NCBI GenBank assembly: GCA_020809705.1
Contig: CP085836.1
Location: 682,001 to 746,000, forward strand
DNA: 64,000 nt
From: Calonectria ilicicola
Taxonomy: Eukaryota; Ascomycota; Sordariomycetes; Hypocreales; Nectriaceae
Direction of reading: 5' to 3'
Positions 35,260 through 46,192 of this stretch are shown piece after piece. The notes under the pieces were generated by a model, which worked only from the letters and a program-made list of their open reading frames with translations, had not been told where the DNA came from and searched no databases. The first letter of the stretch is position 1. Each line of letters opens with the position of its first letter. Position numbers and translations under genes: made by a program.

Positions 35260-37998
35260 TCATCTTTTATGATCCACTTTTATAAACTTGGATCCATTCC
35301 ACACATAATCTTCTAGTTTACGCTTATATGGGCGAAGAAAAATATAATAAACTCCTGGTAGTTTCTTCCGTAGCAATGCGTAGCCGTTCTCTGGATTTAA
35401 CCTTTTTTCATATTCGTCGAAAATCATATAATTCTCAACAGTCCACCTCTTAGCGATTTTCTCGAATGTTGCCAAGTTAGCTATGATCAATTCTTGCCCA
35501 GTCCTCGACCCGAAAAACGTCACTTGTATGACTTTCGCTTCATCTCTCTCATTGATCCACTGCGCCAACCTTTGGATATCTCTGTCTTTATCCATCAAAT
35601 CATTCCTCAATATCTCTCCGATCAACTGACTTTTGTCCACTACCTCTGGCTCCTTCTTGATCCCATCTTCAGCTCCTTTCGTTTTATATAGAATAGTATG
35701 GGTGAGATCTGTTTGGGTGCTAGCGTCATGACCAGGGCGCTGTTCCTGTTTCCTCGGTTCCTTGTCCAGTTCACCTCTTCTAGTTTTCAACAACGCTTCG
35801 TAACGTTGATATTCCGACTTCAATCCCTCTAGCATTTGTCTTTGACTTTCAATCTTTTCTTGTAACTCTTCAGTTAATCTTTTCGCAGATGCAGCCCTTG
35901 TCTCTTCGACCTGTGCTAAATTCTGAAGCTTGGCTAGCTTTTCACCTTCCTGCCTCATCGCATCATTTATTCCTGTATTTTGTGGCAGATTATTTACTCC
36001 TTCACTCTCGTTATCTTTTGAGTGAATAGGCGCGTCATAAAGATGCTGATCAAGCTCTGTAGGCGCGCTATCAAGAAGATTATAAAAACTAACCGCAATA
36101 TTCCACTTCGAGAAAAGCTGATGATAGAGGGACCGAAGGGTGAAAAAAGATGTAAAATTAGTCTCTCGAAGCTCAAAGGTAGCGTGGATGTGGTGAATAT
36201 AGGTCAGTTCCTTATCGCGAAGATGATCCTCAAAACGAGGAAGACCGCACCGCGTCGGCTTCGTATGCGAGTTGAGCCGCATCGAGGCCTTCGCACCCTC
36301 CCACTCATCGACTTCCATATCTGGCTCTTCCTCAGTTTCGTCATCGTATTTAGATTTTTCGGAAGATTTCGGCACCCAGGCTGATATATAGCAATTCGCA
36401 ATAGCTTTAACACATTCCTCGTATGCAGGACCTTTTCGAAATCCTGGTATGCGGGCATCCCTCAAATTCTGGCGGGCCATGATTCTTAGAGGGTCTTTCT
36501 TCAGTAGGCTTTCTATTTGCCATGTTCTGAACCCTAATTTGTAGGCCAATCTCACCAAGCCAGCTAGTACTACTGCGTTGGTTCGCTTGGACTCCGTTCC
36601 TGCGAGCTTCTTTTTCGGCTTTGGTTGTAGTCCCTGGTATTCACGCCATGCGTAAAGCCAGAGTTGTCTATAAGCCAACTCAAAGCTATCGATATTCTGT
36701 ATGGGTATAGACCTACATAAATATGGCGAGGTCTGTATGAGGCAACGATCATCTCCGGATATCTCAAATCTTCGTGATAAACTATCTCGTAGAGAATGTT
36801 CCTTAACATCTACCAAACGCTCTAAGCAGGCTACAATGGGCCTTAAGTGATTGAGGTTATCAAAATAGCCCCAAAGCGTAGGCACCACACGATCTCTGGT
36901 AGCATTGCATATACTACTCCATATCCTCTCCCGGTCTGCATCGGTGAATGCCCCAAGTATCTGTCTGCTTGCGACGAGTGCTCCGATCTGAAGCCGTTCG
37001 GATTCATTCGCACCCGGTGCCATGCAGTCGAGTACTCTCAAACTATGCACATCAATTCTCTTCATAGCGATTTCATTATTTTCGAATACACCATACCAGA
37101 ATTTCTTTATGTCCTCTAGCATGGAGAGAAGTTCCTGTTCATTAGTCAGCGTTGTTAAGACTATTCATAGATAAGCTCACATCTATACAAATCATCGACA
37201 GCATTTTGTTGATCACACTCAGTCTCATACCCCAATATAAAGAGGGTAGGTGCCGGAAAGCATCGAAAGCCTGAGCGAAAATGCGATGCGTGAATAGCTG
37301 TCTCAAGCGATCACATTTACTACTCCTATACTGCTCTTCGTCACTTGCTCGAGCAATTCTAGTTTTTGCTCTCTTAGTACCGGCTAGTAAAGCCCACCAC
37401 TTTTTGGCACATCGTAGGTCTCTCTTTCCTTCTTCCAAATATCCCTCAAATAACCTAATATTGTAGTAAAACTCTCCGTCCTCGATGTCTTGCTCATTGG
37501 ATCTTTCTTCTTCAAGATCCCTCTTGGTTTCACTACTAATTTCTAGTACGAAGTGGTCAGCTCTGTAGTCCAAAGCTTAGCTCACATACCTGAAGAAAAA
37601 AGCTTGACAACCCAACGTCTCATGAGAGGCGGAAGGACCTCACCCGCTGCCAATACTCTGTGGTGCCCATGCAAACATTTTACGCGATAACCACTAGGCA
37701 ATTCGAGTTTGATATGCTCGGCAGAATGCCGAAGAAGTGTTTCTTGATCGACGCCAGCATTCCTTAGAGCTTCCTCGAGTTTTTCCTTGTCTATTACTGC
37801 AGATATTTGGTGATTTGATTTCTCTGGAAGACACGCGTATCCATCCTGCATGAGTGCCTTGATTCGGTTGACATTGCTTCGATTTACCTTTGACTGGTTG
37901 AACTCCAGGTTTTCAAAGCTAATACTGGCTGTTCCTAAAAAGTGGGTGGCCTTGTCAATAGCAATGCGCTGATCGGCATTTGATAGTGGTAGAGACAT
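35260..37998 (-). CDS. DUF3723 protein (Starship-associated)
   Basis: Three exons, 37998-37590, 37560-37181 and 37134-35260, join in phase to give 887 residues. DUF3723 landmarks run in order: SNVNRIKALMQDGYACLPEK, AVIDKEKLEEALRNAG, LPSGYRVKCLHGHHRVLAA, EQDIEDGEFYYNIRLFEGYL, then WWALLAGTK, FDAFRHLPSLYWGMRL, FWYGVFENN and VVPTLWGYFDNLNHLRPIV. The C-terminal third has a coiled coil (about 640-700) and a basic tail. The second intron (46 nt) has a good GTGAGC donor and CTGACTAATG branch region. The first would be only 29 nt and is either ultrashort or a frameshift. DUF3723 is of unknown function but is a known recurrent Starship accessory gene. It is divergent from the kinase-like gene at 38245, 246 bp away. 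No premature stop is present. Confidence 0.8.
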
Positions 37999-38244
37999 AG
38001 TTACAAAGTGCAGAATCTGAAAGGGAGAGATATCTGGCTAGTACGGATGCATCAGATTTGTACTCATATATTTACTTCGTTAACTTAGTAGATCATGTAT
38101 ATATCGTCCATAATAGAGCACTACTCACTTATGGCCGTATTATCGTGAGTCAACTTGTGCTTTATTCAGGATTTCTATTTAGGAATCAAACTTCAACTCC
38201 AACACCAGAAAAACCATTCCTCTGAAACATCGTGCACCAAGACA
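37999..38244. promoter_or_regulatory. Shared divergent 5' region of the DUF3723 and kinase-like genes
   Basis: These 246 bases separate the two start codons. AT-rich stretches such as 'gtatatatcgtccataat' could serve as core promoter elements, but no specific site can be assigned. The arrangement suggests co-regulation of the pair. Confidence 0.45.
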
Positions 38245-39463
38245 ATGGACATTGACAGTCACAATGATGATCAAAACTCCAATCGTTATACACAAATTGA
38301 TATCTTAAAACTTATGGAAAGGTCCAAGGGTCATGTTCGCACTCCTCAGGTACCACTTACCAATATACGGCGACTTGAAAAACCAAATCCAGCCATGAAA
38401 AAAGAGATGCCCCTAGAAAGAGACAAAAAACATGATACATCACCTCCCAAAGATCAAAGACATCCTAATTTTGGAAATCTATCAATAAAAGCCAGCGTTG
38501 TCCCATTTAGTAAACAATATGAAAAATCTTATAGTCTTCAGATAGGTAAGAGATTACTGGTCGTAGTTTCGGCCAATAGCCCAAAGTTCAGCGAATGTTC
38601 CCCCGGGGGTTTAATCCGATACTTTCTCAAAACAGGAAATTCAAAGCAAGTACGAGCCATTCAGAACATCAAGCATCCCAAATTAGTTGCTGTGTTGGAC
38701 ACATACAAAGTCGAAGATGGGTTCCTTGTTGTCTTTGAATTTATGCCATTCTCTTTAGTAGAAGTTGCTACTGTACAAAAGCTCAATACAACACAAGTAG
38801 CAGCCATTTTCAAACAGGTAGTTGATACTTGGGGATTATGTAAGACGCAACAAATTGTTAACATGTTTATTTAGGTTTTCGAGGGTCTTATATTTCTCAA
38901 CGATCAAGGCTTAGGGCATGATGAGCTTAACTGCTCCAACGTTCTAGTCCACTATGATGGAACAGTAAAAATATGTAAGTCATTGGCAACTATAATGTGG
39001 GATTTTGCTTATTCAGGTGACCACTAAAGGGGGGCAGGAATGTTGCCATCCTGGCTCGTCTGGGAATCTTTGTCAAGGATTATATTCTCTGCTCAGAGAA
39101 TTCCTACAAGTCTATGGCAACGATGATTCGACAAATGAGGAAAATCTTTCCGGCTCAATATATTGGTCCGCAATGCCGCTCGTAATTGATTTCTTCTCGG
39201 CTGTCAAAACAGCAGCCAATAAGGTGGTAAATGGTGAACTGAACGACTCGTCAGCTCTTAAAGAGTTAGGACAGGTAAGGTTCACTCCATTTTCATATTT
39301 AATAAAGCTGACCTTTCAGAACCATTTCTTCAAAGCTAGCTGTGATCCTAAGGATCTATCTGTACCATTCACATTCATTTTAGGAAGTATTGCTCGGCTA
39401 GTGAAGGATGAGACCGGAAAAGAAATTATAAATGATTTAAACAATGAGGTGTTATCAACCTAA
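38245..39463 (+). CDS. Protein-kinase-fold protein with degenerate catalytic motifs (probable pseudokinase)
   Basis: Exon 1 starts at ATG 38245 and ends at FKQ (38817). Exon 2 starts at 38875 with VFEGLIFLNDQGL. Introns follow near 38965/38975-39016 and, probably, 39277-39321 (45 nt). The N-lobe has YSLQIGKRLLVVVS and a hinge-like GFLVVFEFMPFSLVEV. The catalytic loop reads GHDELNCSNVLVHYDGTVKI where kinases have HRDLKPSNILL...G.VKI, so the catalytic Asp is Glu, the Lys is Asn, and no DFG follows. The good GTAAGT donor at 38975 does not keep frame with the next exon (TTKGGQECCHPGSSG). Either the poorer GTAAAA donor at 38965 is used, or a frameshift lies near the G-run at about 39028-39034. The C-lobe is short. 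It is divergent from DUF3723, and the pairing suggests joint function; activity is doubtful. Confidence 0.6.
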
Positions 39464-39579
39464 GGTGTTTCGTTTTAGTGGTTGCTTTGATTATTCTATA
39501 CACATAGCTAGATCTGCATAACATCTTTTCTAATGGGGATTTTGAGAGGAACTACAAGACAGGTAAAATGTTTCAAGAG

Positions 39580-39910
39580 TATCACTATAGAGGCCACAAG
39601 TTATATTATAGCTCTTGCTCCGTCAATTAAGAGGTCTATCTATGCTGTCTATATAACTATTGTTGCTAAATAGCTGTTCCGGCGATCGAAGCCGCTCCGA
39701 TCCGTTGATCCCGTTGATCCCGTTGATCACAACACGGCCCAGATAGTGTTGAGGCCGGCGGTGGCAGGCCCGGTGAAGTAGAGATTGCCCCATCACCTAA
39801 GTTACCTTTATTTGTAGGTGAAAACGGGCTTTGTGTAGCCTGGGGCCGATCAGGCCGATCTAGTTATTATTGTGTGAATCAGGCTAGGCTATTAAAGCTA
39901 TCTACAATAT
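39580..39910. repeat. Dispersed repeat, copy 2
   Basis: The counterpart of 18415-18745 in the same orientation. It includes a tandem 'ccgttgat' trio near 39706-39730 that is lacking in the other copy. Confidence 0.55.
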
Positions 39911-40563
39911 GTGATAAAGGGAAATCTAAACAGGTGAAGCAGCAAGAAAATTAGACCAAGTTATATCCAGAAAATACAGTATTGAGCATATCCACCTTCC
40001 TATCTAGCTAAAGATATGAATTTTAATTGGACAAAGCTAATTATGTAATACAGTGTCAACTAAAGCGGGAAAAACTGTCTACGCACAGAGTGACTCAGCG
40101 TATGTGTGTAATGGAGTAGACCCTAGCCACTACACCAAAAGGATATGCGTTGTGATGTCAACAACATCACAACCAGCTAGAGTATATATGTGACACAGTT
40201 AGGACTGTGACAATGTGAGCATGAGCTAGGATTGGCCCTTTGTAACAAGCAAATCTACTTTTGGACATTTTGTATACCGTGTGAGAGACTGTATCTACGC
40301 CATCTAATTTCCACAGTGCAAGGTCGCACCTGGGTACAAGACTGGCTGGCTGCCTCAGGCACCAAGACCCCTTACCAGATGATAACTAAAGCCTTTGCCT
40401 GTACGAAGGGGGTCCAATCTGACTGAGTAGACAAATACCGCCACCATTTAACTAACTAATTAATCTGGGGCCTGTATGCACTTGTTGCTGCACCCTCACA
40501 TGAGTTCTTTCAATCATGTATTTCTTTAATTCACTGAATAGCCTCAATTAATTTCTACCATTG
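39911..40563. other. Intergenic, no supported gene
   Basis: No recognised gene or repeat. A 64-codon frame at 40232 has no supporting features. Confidence 0.4.
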
Positions 40564-43521
40564 ATGTAGCAGAGGCCGGAAATAAGACGCGATAATTCGA
40601 ATGTTGAAAGTCTCACCGCACGGACCCCTTGTGGCGTCGTGTGGCTCAACACTGTGCCAAGATAAAAATGAATATGAACGCAGCAGTACGTAAAAATAGA
40701 AAGGGTTGCCCTAAACCAGTTTTTGGTCATTTCTGGCCCTTTGACTCTCAATCTAGAATAGGCTTATTGCGCGGAATGCTTCTATAATATAAGTTGAGTA
40801 GGAGTATTATGTATTGCACTTAGTAGGGCTCTAGGGGATAGAGAGTAGATGAGAAATTGTCACAAGACGAGGCCAGGGGTAGGCATAATAACTGTGTTGT
40901 GCGATGAAGAGGGCAGAAGGCTCTCACTACGGTCGGCTAATATTAACATTGTATGTGTGTGTGGTACACACGTGACTTCACACATGACTGCTTGTGCGAC
41001 CTGTGACAGAAATGGGCTGTCACATAGTAGTACTAGGATAAGAAACTATAAGTTGGATATTGATAGGATCTTATAATATAGAAACAATTGGGTATTAATC
41101 TTAAGTCGTCAGAATAAAAAGAGAGTACCACTAAATTACTTGCATTCTAACTTTTCCACGCTTTTACAGTAGAAGCAGATGAGATAGTATCAGGATGGAT
41201 AGGTCCCAAGACTTTGTGTTGAGCCGCAGTACAGGTCTCCATCAAGGCTAATGCATCATTATGTTGGCCTTGGCTTTTCCAAGTATAAGCCAGATTGGCC
41301 ATACTGGTCAGTGTATCAGGATGGTCAACTCCTAGCTTGGTTTTGCAAGTCTCCATCACTTGCACCTCTAGCTTCTCTGCCTCTTCCCATCAGCCTTGGT
41401 TTCTGTATGTTGATGCAAGATATGATATAGTTACTAGGGTTTCCGCATCTTCGATACCTAACCCTCTTTCTTGCACCTGTTTTGCCTTATAAAGCATATC
41501 TTCTGCCGTTCTATATATCCCTTGTAAAATTGCATAAAACCCACCTCTTTGTAGAATATTTGCCCATATCTCTTTAATATTTTTATCCTTGGGCCTATTA
41601 TTGACCGCTTCTTCAATATGTGGAAATAGAACTTTGCAATTGTTCCATGTTTTATATTCCCCACTTGGAAACCATTTGTTCATTAAAACAATATACCTTT
41701 CCTTATATACCTCATAGGAACTGTCTTCTAGCCATCTTCTTGTAGATAATTGCACAAGCCCATGCATTTCAAACGTATTCTCTTTTGTGACGATAATTAG
41801 GGAAAAGTCTGTTAGGGTCTTTATATCCTCTTCAAACTCATAATCTGCATCATGATCATTTTCAGACTTTGAATCTGAATCTGAATCTGTGCTCTCAGTC
41901 TGACTTTGCTCTGTATTATCGATTGTTCCCCTAGATGACTTAAGTAACCATTCTGGTATTCCTTGTCGATTGAAGAAACTCATCAGCAAGAGTAGATCTA
42001 CTACAGAATGTCTCTTAGAGCTAATATAGATGAATGATATTTGCCAGGTTGTAAGGATGGTGTTAGATGCTCCTCCATCTCGTCGGATATCCCCAGCATC
42101 ATGGTTTAGAAGCCTGATTCTTTTTTTCTCACTATCTCGAAATTCAGCTAGATATTTATCTATTGTAATTCGTGGTGATCTTGCTTGTATATAAGCAGCG
42201 GCTTGACTGATAGCGAGCGGGATATATTCAAGCGCCCGGACAAGATCCGCGGCTGTGCTGGCTGTTGAAACCTGCCCTAATCCGTTCTCCAGGAGCTTTA
42301 GGGCATCACTCTCAATCATCGCACCAACTTTAATAATAGCTTGGTGGTTGCCAGTCAGTCTGTAGGCCAAGTCCCGATTTCGTGTAGTAATGAGGATCGA
42401 TCCGTTTCGACTTTGTGGTAGATATGATGCTAGCGGCTGGTCATCTGGGTTATCTTTGCTGAACAATACGTCGTAGTCGTCAGCACTGTCTAGTATGATA
42501 CACCAACTTCCTTTAGCTTCATTACTAAGCCAGCCATAGACAAGCTCCTTGATATTAGCATTTGGCTGGTCCCTGCCAGAAACCTTTGTTACATTTGCAA
42601 TGGCCTTAAAGGATTCTTCGATCCTTGCGATTGTACTAGCATGGACCCAAAATACCCATGTTTGTTGTTCTCCATTATCATTTCGATCTTTCAATTGATA
42701 GGCGTATTCAATGGCCAATTATGACTTTCTGCTCTCATGTCAGCAGCAGTTTCTTCTATTCATTTTAAATCCTACCCAACTCCCCCTAAGCCGACAAGTG
42801 CTGCACGTCCCGCAGGCTGAGAGCATAGGTTATGGATGGTGTCGAGGACGTCACCACGCGAGACGAAGTTTAGGTCACGGCTAAAAGGGATGCTGGTCGA
42901 TGATGGGTTCGGAGGTGTGTCAGGTCGGTCTTTGAACCATATAGATATTAGCTAGGGCGAATCAAATATGGATGTGTTAATAGAACAAACCAGATGATAG
43001 GTTGAACTGGACACTTCCTCCATTGATCGTGGTCCTAACAACGTTATTGCAACCGTGAATGGGGCCATGAAATGATACCTCGCTCATATTTAGATGATAG
43101 CAAAAGTACTGGGAAATATATTTATCAAGACCAAAAAACGTAGTTGCGATTATAATCTCAGCGTCAATAAATTGTGACTCTTGAGTTCCGAGTAGGCAGC
43201 ATCAGGATTGTTCATTGTGCAGATGTCAGAGGACCCGCAGTTTGAGGGGTTTTTGAATGTCCGTAGTCTAGCCGCCAGCCTCGTTGTCATACGTGTACAT
43301 GTCATCAAGACGTGGTTATTATTCTTGTGCTTTGATAGGCAGGATTTTTCTCAAGTGGGAAACGGGCTAACTATAATCCCGGCGAAGAACGAATGGCCAT
43401 TGCAAGTATACATTTCGTAAGCCATTATTCGCTGTGTATAGCCACAATGCTAAATATGGTCCGTGCGGTGAGTTGTTTGACATCTAGAGAAAACGATACA
43501 CATTTCGGCTCCCACTGTACC
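40564..43521. repeat. Segmental duplication, copy 2 (with pseudogenised NLR)
   Basis: Collinear with 19973-23187, including non-coding flanks on both sides of the NLR, such as 'aagacgcgataattcgaatg' downstream and 'agatgtcagaggacccgcag' upstream. It lacks the 523-bp LTR-like insertion and so shows the empty target site. Confidence 0.85.
41147..43087 (-). pseudogene. NLR (amyloid-like motif, NB-ARC, TPR) with two nonsense mutations
   Basis: A paralogue of the 20.9-22.9 kb gene with the same three exons (43087-42991, 42929-42776, 42728-41147) and equivalent introns. Exon 1 encodes 32 residues around GPIHGCNNVVRTTINGGSVQ. Directly after the P-loop Lys-Ser, the Gln codon CAA is TAA (42721-42719). 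In the first TPR unit the Arg codon CGA of QGRWEE is TGA (41392-41390), after which the frame reopens to the normal C-terminus. Both are C-to-T changes, one at CpA and one at CpG, as RIP or deamination would cause. Apart from these the NB-ARC (WCIILDSADDYDVL, GSILITTRNRDLAYRL) is well kept, so loss of function is recent. Two TPR units. Confidence 0.85.
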
Positions 43522-43690
43522 GCTCTAAACGCCAGTGTACACGTGATTTCGTAGTGGAGCCGCCATGGAAGCCCATAGAACGCTATAGAATACTTCCTGT
43601 TAAGGACAGCTGTCCTTTTTGGGTATGGTGACGCACACAGCACTATTCCGAGAAAGGGCTGGATAGTTCCTTGCAATGTGGCAGTAAACT

Positions 43691-44941
43691 ATGAATCAAA
43701 GTGAGGCGATAAATTGGATAAGTGATGATGCGAGCGACACTGAGATATTTGATGCTTCTGCTTCCGACAGCGACGTATCTCAGCATATACCTGCGCCTCA
43801 ACGAAGCCAGCTGAGACCTGCAGGATCTGCCTTGACATTTACCCCATATGCTGACTGGGACCCAGAACGGTCATACGAAGGTGAGCCGACGATACGTTAC
43901 AACATCAAATGGAATGTCTTTGCCAGAAATAGGAGCCAGGCGGCGGAGTCCGAATTAAACATTGTGGTGTCGCCGGACAAATTCTGGAAGCGCAAGCTTC
44001 GACCGAAGGTAATTAATGCGGTTGCGAATCAGCCTTGGAAGGAGGAAAAGACGATCGTCCTCCTGTCTGTGACCGACCGCAAAACAGATAAGATAAGGAA
44101 AGAGTTTTCGAAGCTAAATGTTGAATGGCCATTTGTAGCAAAAACACTTCAGGATTGGAGCAAGTTTTTGAGTGAAGGCAAGAAGATCACTATCACAATC
44201 ACGTTCCGTTACCAGTGTATAGAAGTCGGCAAGTCTGGAACTGGGGGAACATCAGCGTCAGCCAATCAGACAATAGAATTAGAAGCCAGAACAGTCGGAT
44301 TACCTCGAGCGGCATGCATCAGGCAGGCTTATGCTCTTATGCGTTGCCCTGGCTGGCCGTGTACAAAAGGAGACCACTGCTGGCAGAATGGAGGCAAACA
44401 CTACCCAGTTCAACCCCATCACGTGAGGATGATCGCCGATCATCTACAAGCAGGGAAAGCTTTCGACGGACACGATGATGTCCCAGATTACGTTCGCCGA
44501 TTAATATTAGATGATGACCAGCAAAGGGAGGAAAGGGAGCGGAAGGAGCGAGGCAAAGAACAGTGTCGCAAGCGGAAGCGACAGGGATCGGACGATTCAG
44601 TGGCTCACTGCCATCAGTGCAACACTGGCATTTCTTCCACGCCAACAATGGTGTTTCCAACGTCTCCCCTCATAAATTTTGACCTACCAAGGGAAGATGC
44701 AGTGGCGGCATACACTGTCTGGCAGCGGTCCAAAGTGAGCACCGAGGAACAGAAGGGGTTTTATGCCAGGGCAGAGGAGTTGACGTTGGCGGATTGCTAT
44801 GATCTTGATATGATTGCCAGCAACCAAGAGAGGATGTGCAAATTTTACATGGAGCGTGGCATACCAGAGGGCATTGCGTGGCGCTATGTTTGTGGCATTA
44901 TCACGTTCGTGAAACAACGCGAAAAGGCGAAGAGCATGTGA
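43691..44941 (+). CDS. Uncharacterised Cys/His-rich protein, intact
   Basis: A 416-residue intronless frame from a true ATG. The N-terminus is acidic (DASDTEIFDASASDSDVS). A central segment of about 165 residues is probably beta-rich. Residues about 215-280 carry CPGWPCTKGDHCWQNGGKHY followed by HHVRMIADHLQAGK and DVPDYVRRLIL. This looks like a zinc-binding domain shared with an uncharacterised fungal family in which a CxxxxC..GxHC..H pattern precedes a 'G....H.DVP..IR' helix pair. A very basic Arg/Lys stretch follows (about 285-305, possible nuclear signal), then a C-terminal helical region. It is tail-to-tail with the intact mariner transposase, 73 bp apart. Intact coding among decayed repeats suggests recent arrival or selection. 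It could be a second protein of the mariner element or an ordinary host gene. Confidence 0.6.
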   Translation: MNQSEAINWISDDASDTEIFDASASDSDVSQHIPAPQRSQLRPAGSALTFTPYADWDPERSYEGEPTIRYNIKWNVFARNRSQAAESELNIVVSPDKFWKRKLRPKVINAVANQPWKEEKTIVLLSVTDRKTDKIRKEFSKLNVEWPFVAKTLQDWSKFLSEGKKITITITFRYQCIEVGKSGTGGTSASANQTIELEARTVGLPRAACIRQAYALMRCPGWPCTKGDHCWQNGGKHYPVQPHHVRMIADHLQAGKAFDGHDDVPDYVRRLILDDDQQREERERKERGKEQCRKRKRQGSDDSVAHCHQCNTGISSTPTMVFPTSPLINFDLPREDAVAAYTVWQRSKVSTEEQKGFYARAEELTLADCYDLDMIASNQERMCKFYMERGIPEGIAWRYVCGIITFVKQREKAKSM

Positions 44942-45014
44942 TGCAGTATGGCAGATGACAGGACACAAAATAGCACTTAGTCTATATATCTCTTAAACTT
45001 AGACTAGAAACCCT

Positions 45015-46004
45015 TCAACACAAGATTTGAGCCTTTCTAAAGTGTCCCTTGGCAACTTTCTCATCTCCCCCTACAAGCCTAATCTGCATTTGTAAATAGG
45101 ACTTGAAGTCGCCTTGGATGAGATCTTCATCCTCCTGAGACCTCTTCCTGATGTGATTCTTAACTGAACCAAATAGATACTCGATGGGGTTTAGGTCCGG
45201 TGAATACGGCGATTGGTGTTCTATTATCACACCCGCTTCAGCAAACATCTGCTTTAACCTTGGGGTAAAGAAGTGGAAGGAGGCGTTATCCATGAAGATG
45301 ACGGATCTCGGCCCCGGGTATCTGCCACAATACGGCAATAACCTTTCGAGAAAGGCTTCGACTACGTGAACATCGGTACTGTCTTCATACACTTCACAGT
45401 AAATGACGCCTTTTATGGTATAGGCTGGCAAGACTTGAGCCCTCTTTCCTCGATGGAATCGCCTAGTTTGTACGGGTGTCACGCCTTTGGGAGCGTAACC
45501 TCGTGCTGGTATCGCGATACCACGATCGCTTCCACTTTCATCAATGAAAACCATTTGTTCAATCGTAAAATGTGATCGTCTCTCTATATAATCGTCTCGC
45601 AAGTCCGGATTGCGCTCTTTTGCAATGTTTCGGATAACTTTCTTGGTCCATCCGGCTCGTTGTAGCGTTCTACCAATAGTGTGTCGTGAGATGTTAACAC
45701 CGTATTGTTTATTCAGGAGGTTAGCCAAATCTTGTTGGCTTGTGCCAGGGAACTGTTCTAAGCGGTTCTGGAGAGCCAGAAGCATATTTTCTGTCACATC
45801 TCTGGTTCGACCAATAGACTTAGGAGGAGCGTCGATAGTACCATATTTGAGTATGTTGGAGCGCCCGTTACGAACGGATCGTGGAGTGCATGATACAATT
45901 GTTTCGCCTATATCTTCATCTGTAATGTCTTCCTCACCTTTCAACTTACTAATAATTACGTTCTGGAGCTCGATTCGCTGGATCTTAGACAATCTAGGGG
46001 CCAT
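45015..46004 (-). CDS. Tc1/mariner transposase, apparently intact
   Basis: 329 residues from the ATG at 46004, without stops or frameshifts. The N-terminus has two helix-turn-helix units (KIQRIELQNVIISKLKGEED; TSQQDLANLLNKQYGVNISR, HTIGRTLQRAGW). The DDE core carries Asp155 in MVFIDESG, Asp239 in VIFMDNASFH and Glu275 in PYSPDLNPIEYLFGSVK, giving DD35E spacing; GYAPKGVTPVQTRRFHRGKR lies between them. Function: cut-and-paste transposition at TA sites. I could not identify matching terminal inverted repeats by eye. It is the only full-length DDE gene in the window and is free of RIP damage, unlike the two older mariner relics. Confidence 0.85.
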   Translation of the reverse strand: MAPRLSKIQRIELQNVIISKLKGEEDITDEDIGETIVSCTPRSVRNGRSNILKYGTIDAPPKSIGRTRDVTENMLLALQNRLEQFPGTSQQDLANLLNKQYGVNISRHTIGRTLQRAGWTKKVIRNIAKERNPDLRDDYIERRSHFTIEQMVFIDESGSDRGIAIPARGYAPKGVTPVQTRRFHRGKRAQVLPAYTIKGVIYCEVYEDSTDVHVVEAFLERLLPYCGRYPGPRSVIFMDNASFHFFTPRLKQMFAEAGVIIEHQSPYSPDLNPIEYLFGSVKNHIRKRSQEDEDLIQGDFKSYLQMQIRLVGGDEKVAKGHFRKAQILC

Positions 46005-46192
46005 GTATGGAGGATGCACTGTCTTAGGGTTGCCACCTTGCTAAGAATAGAGGGGTAGAATGAACAATCGCCTGACGAGGTGGGGGCAGCTTTGGTCCTG
46101 CAAAAATTCGGCGCCGGCGGGATATTATTCCGAAAACGATGGCCGTATACTGTGCATGTAAATTGATTTAACACTGTGTGGGGCATTTTCAA

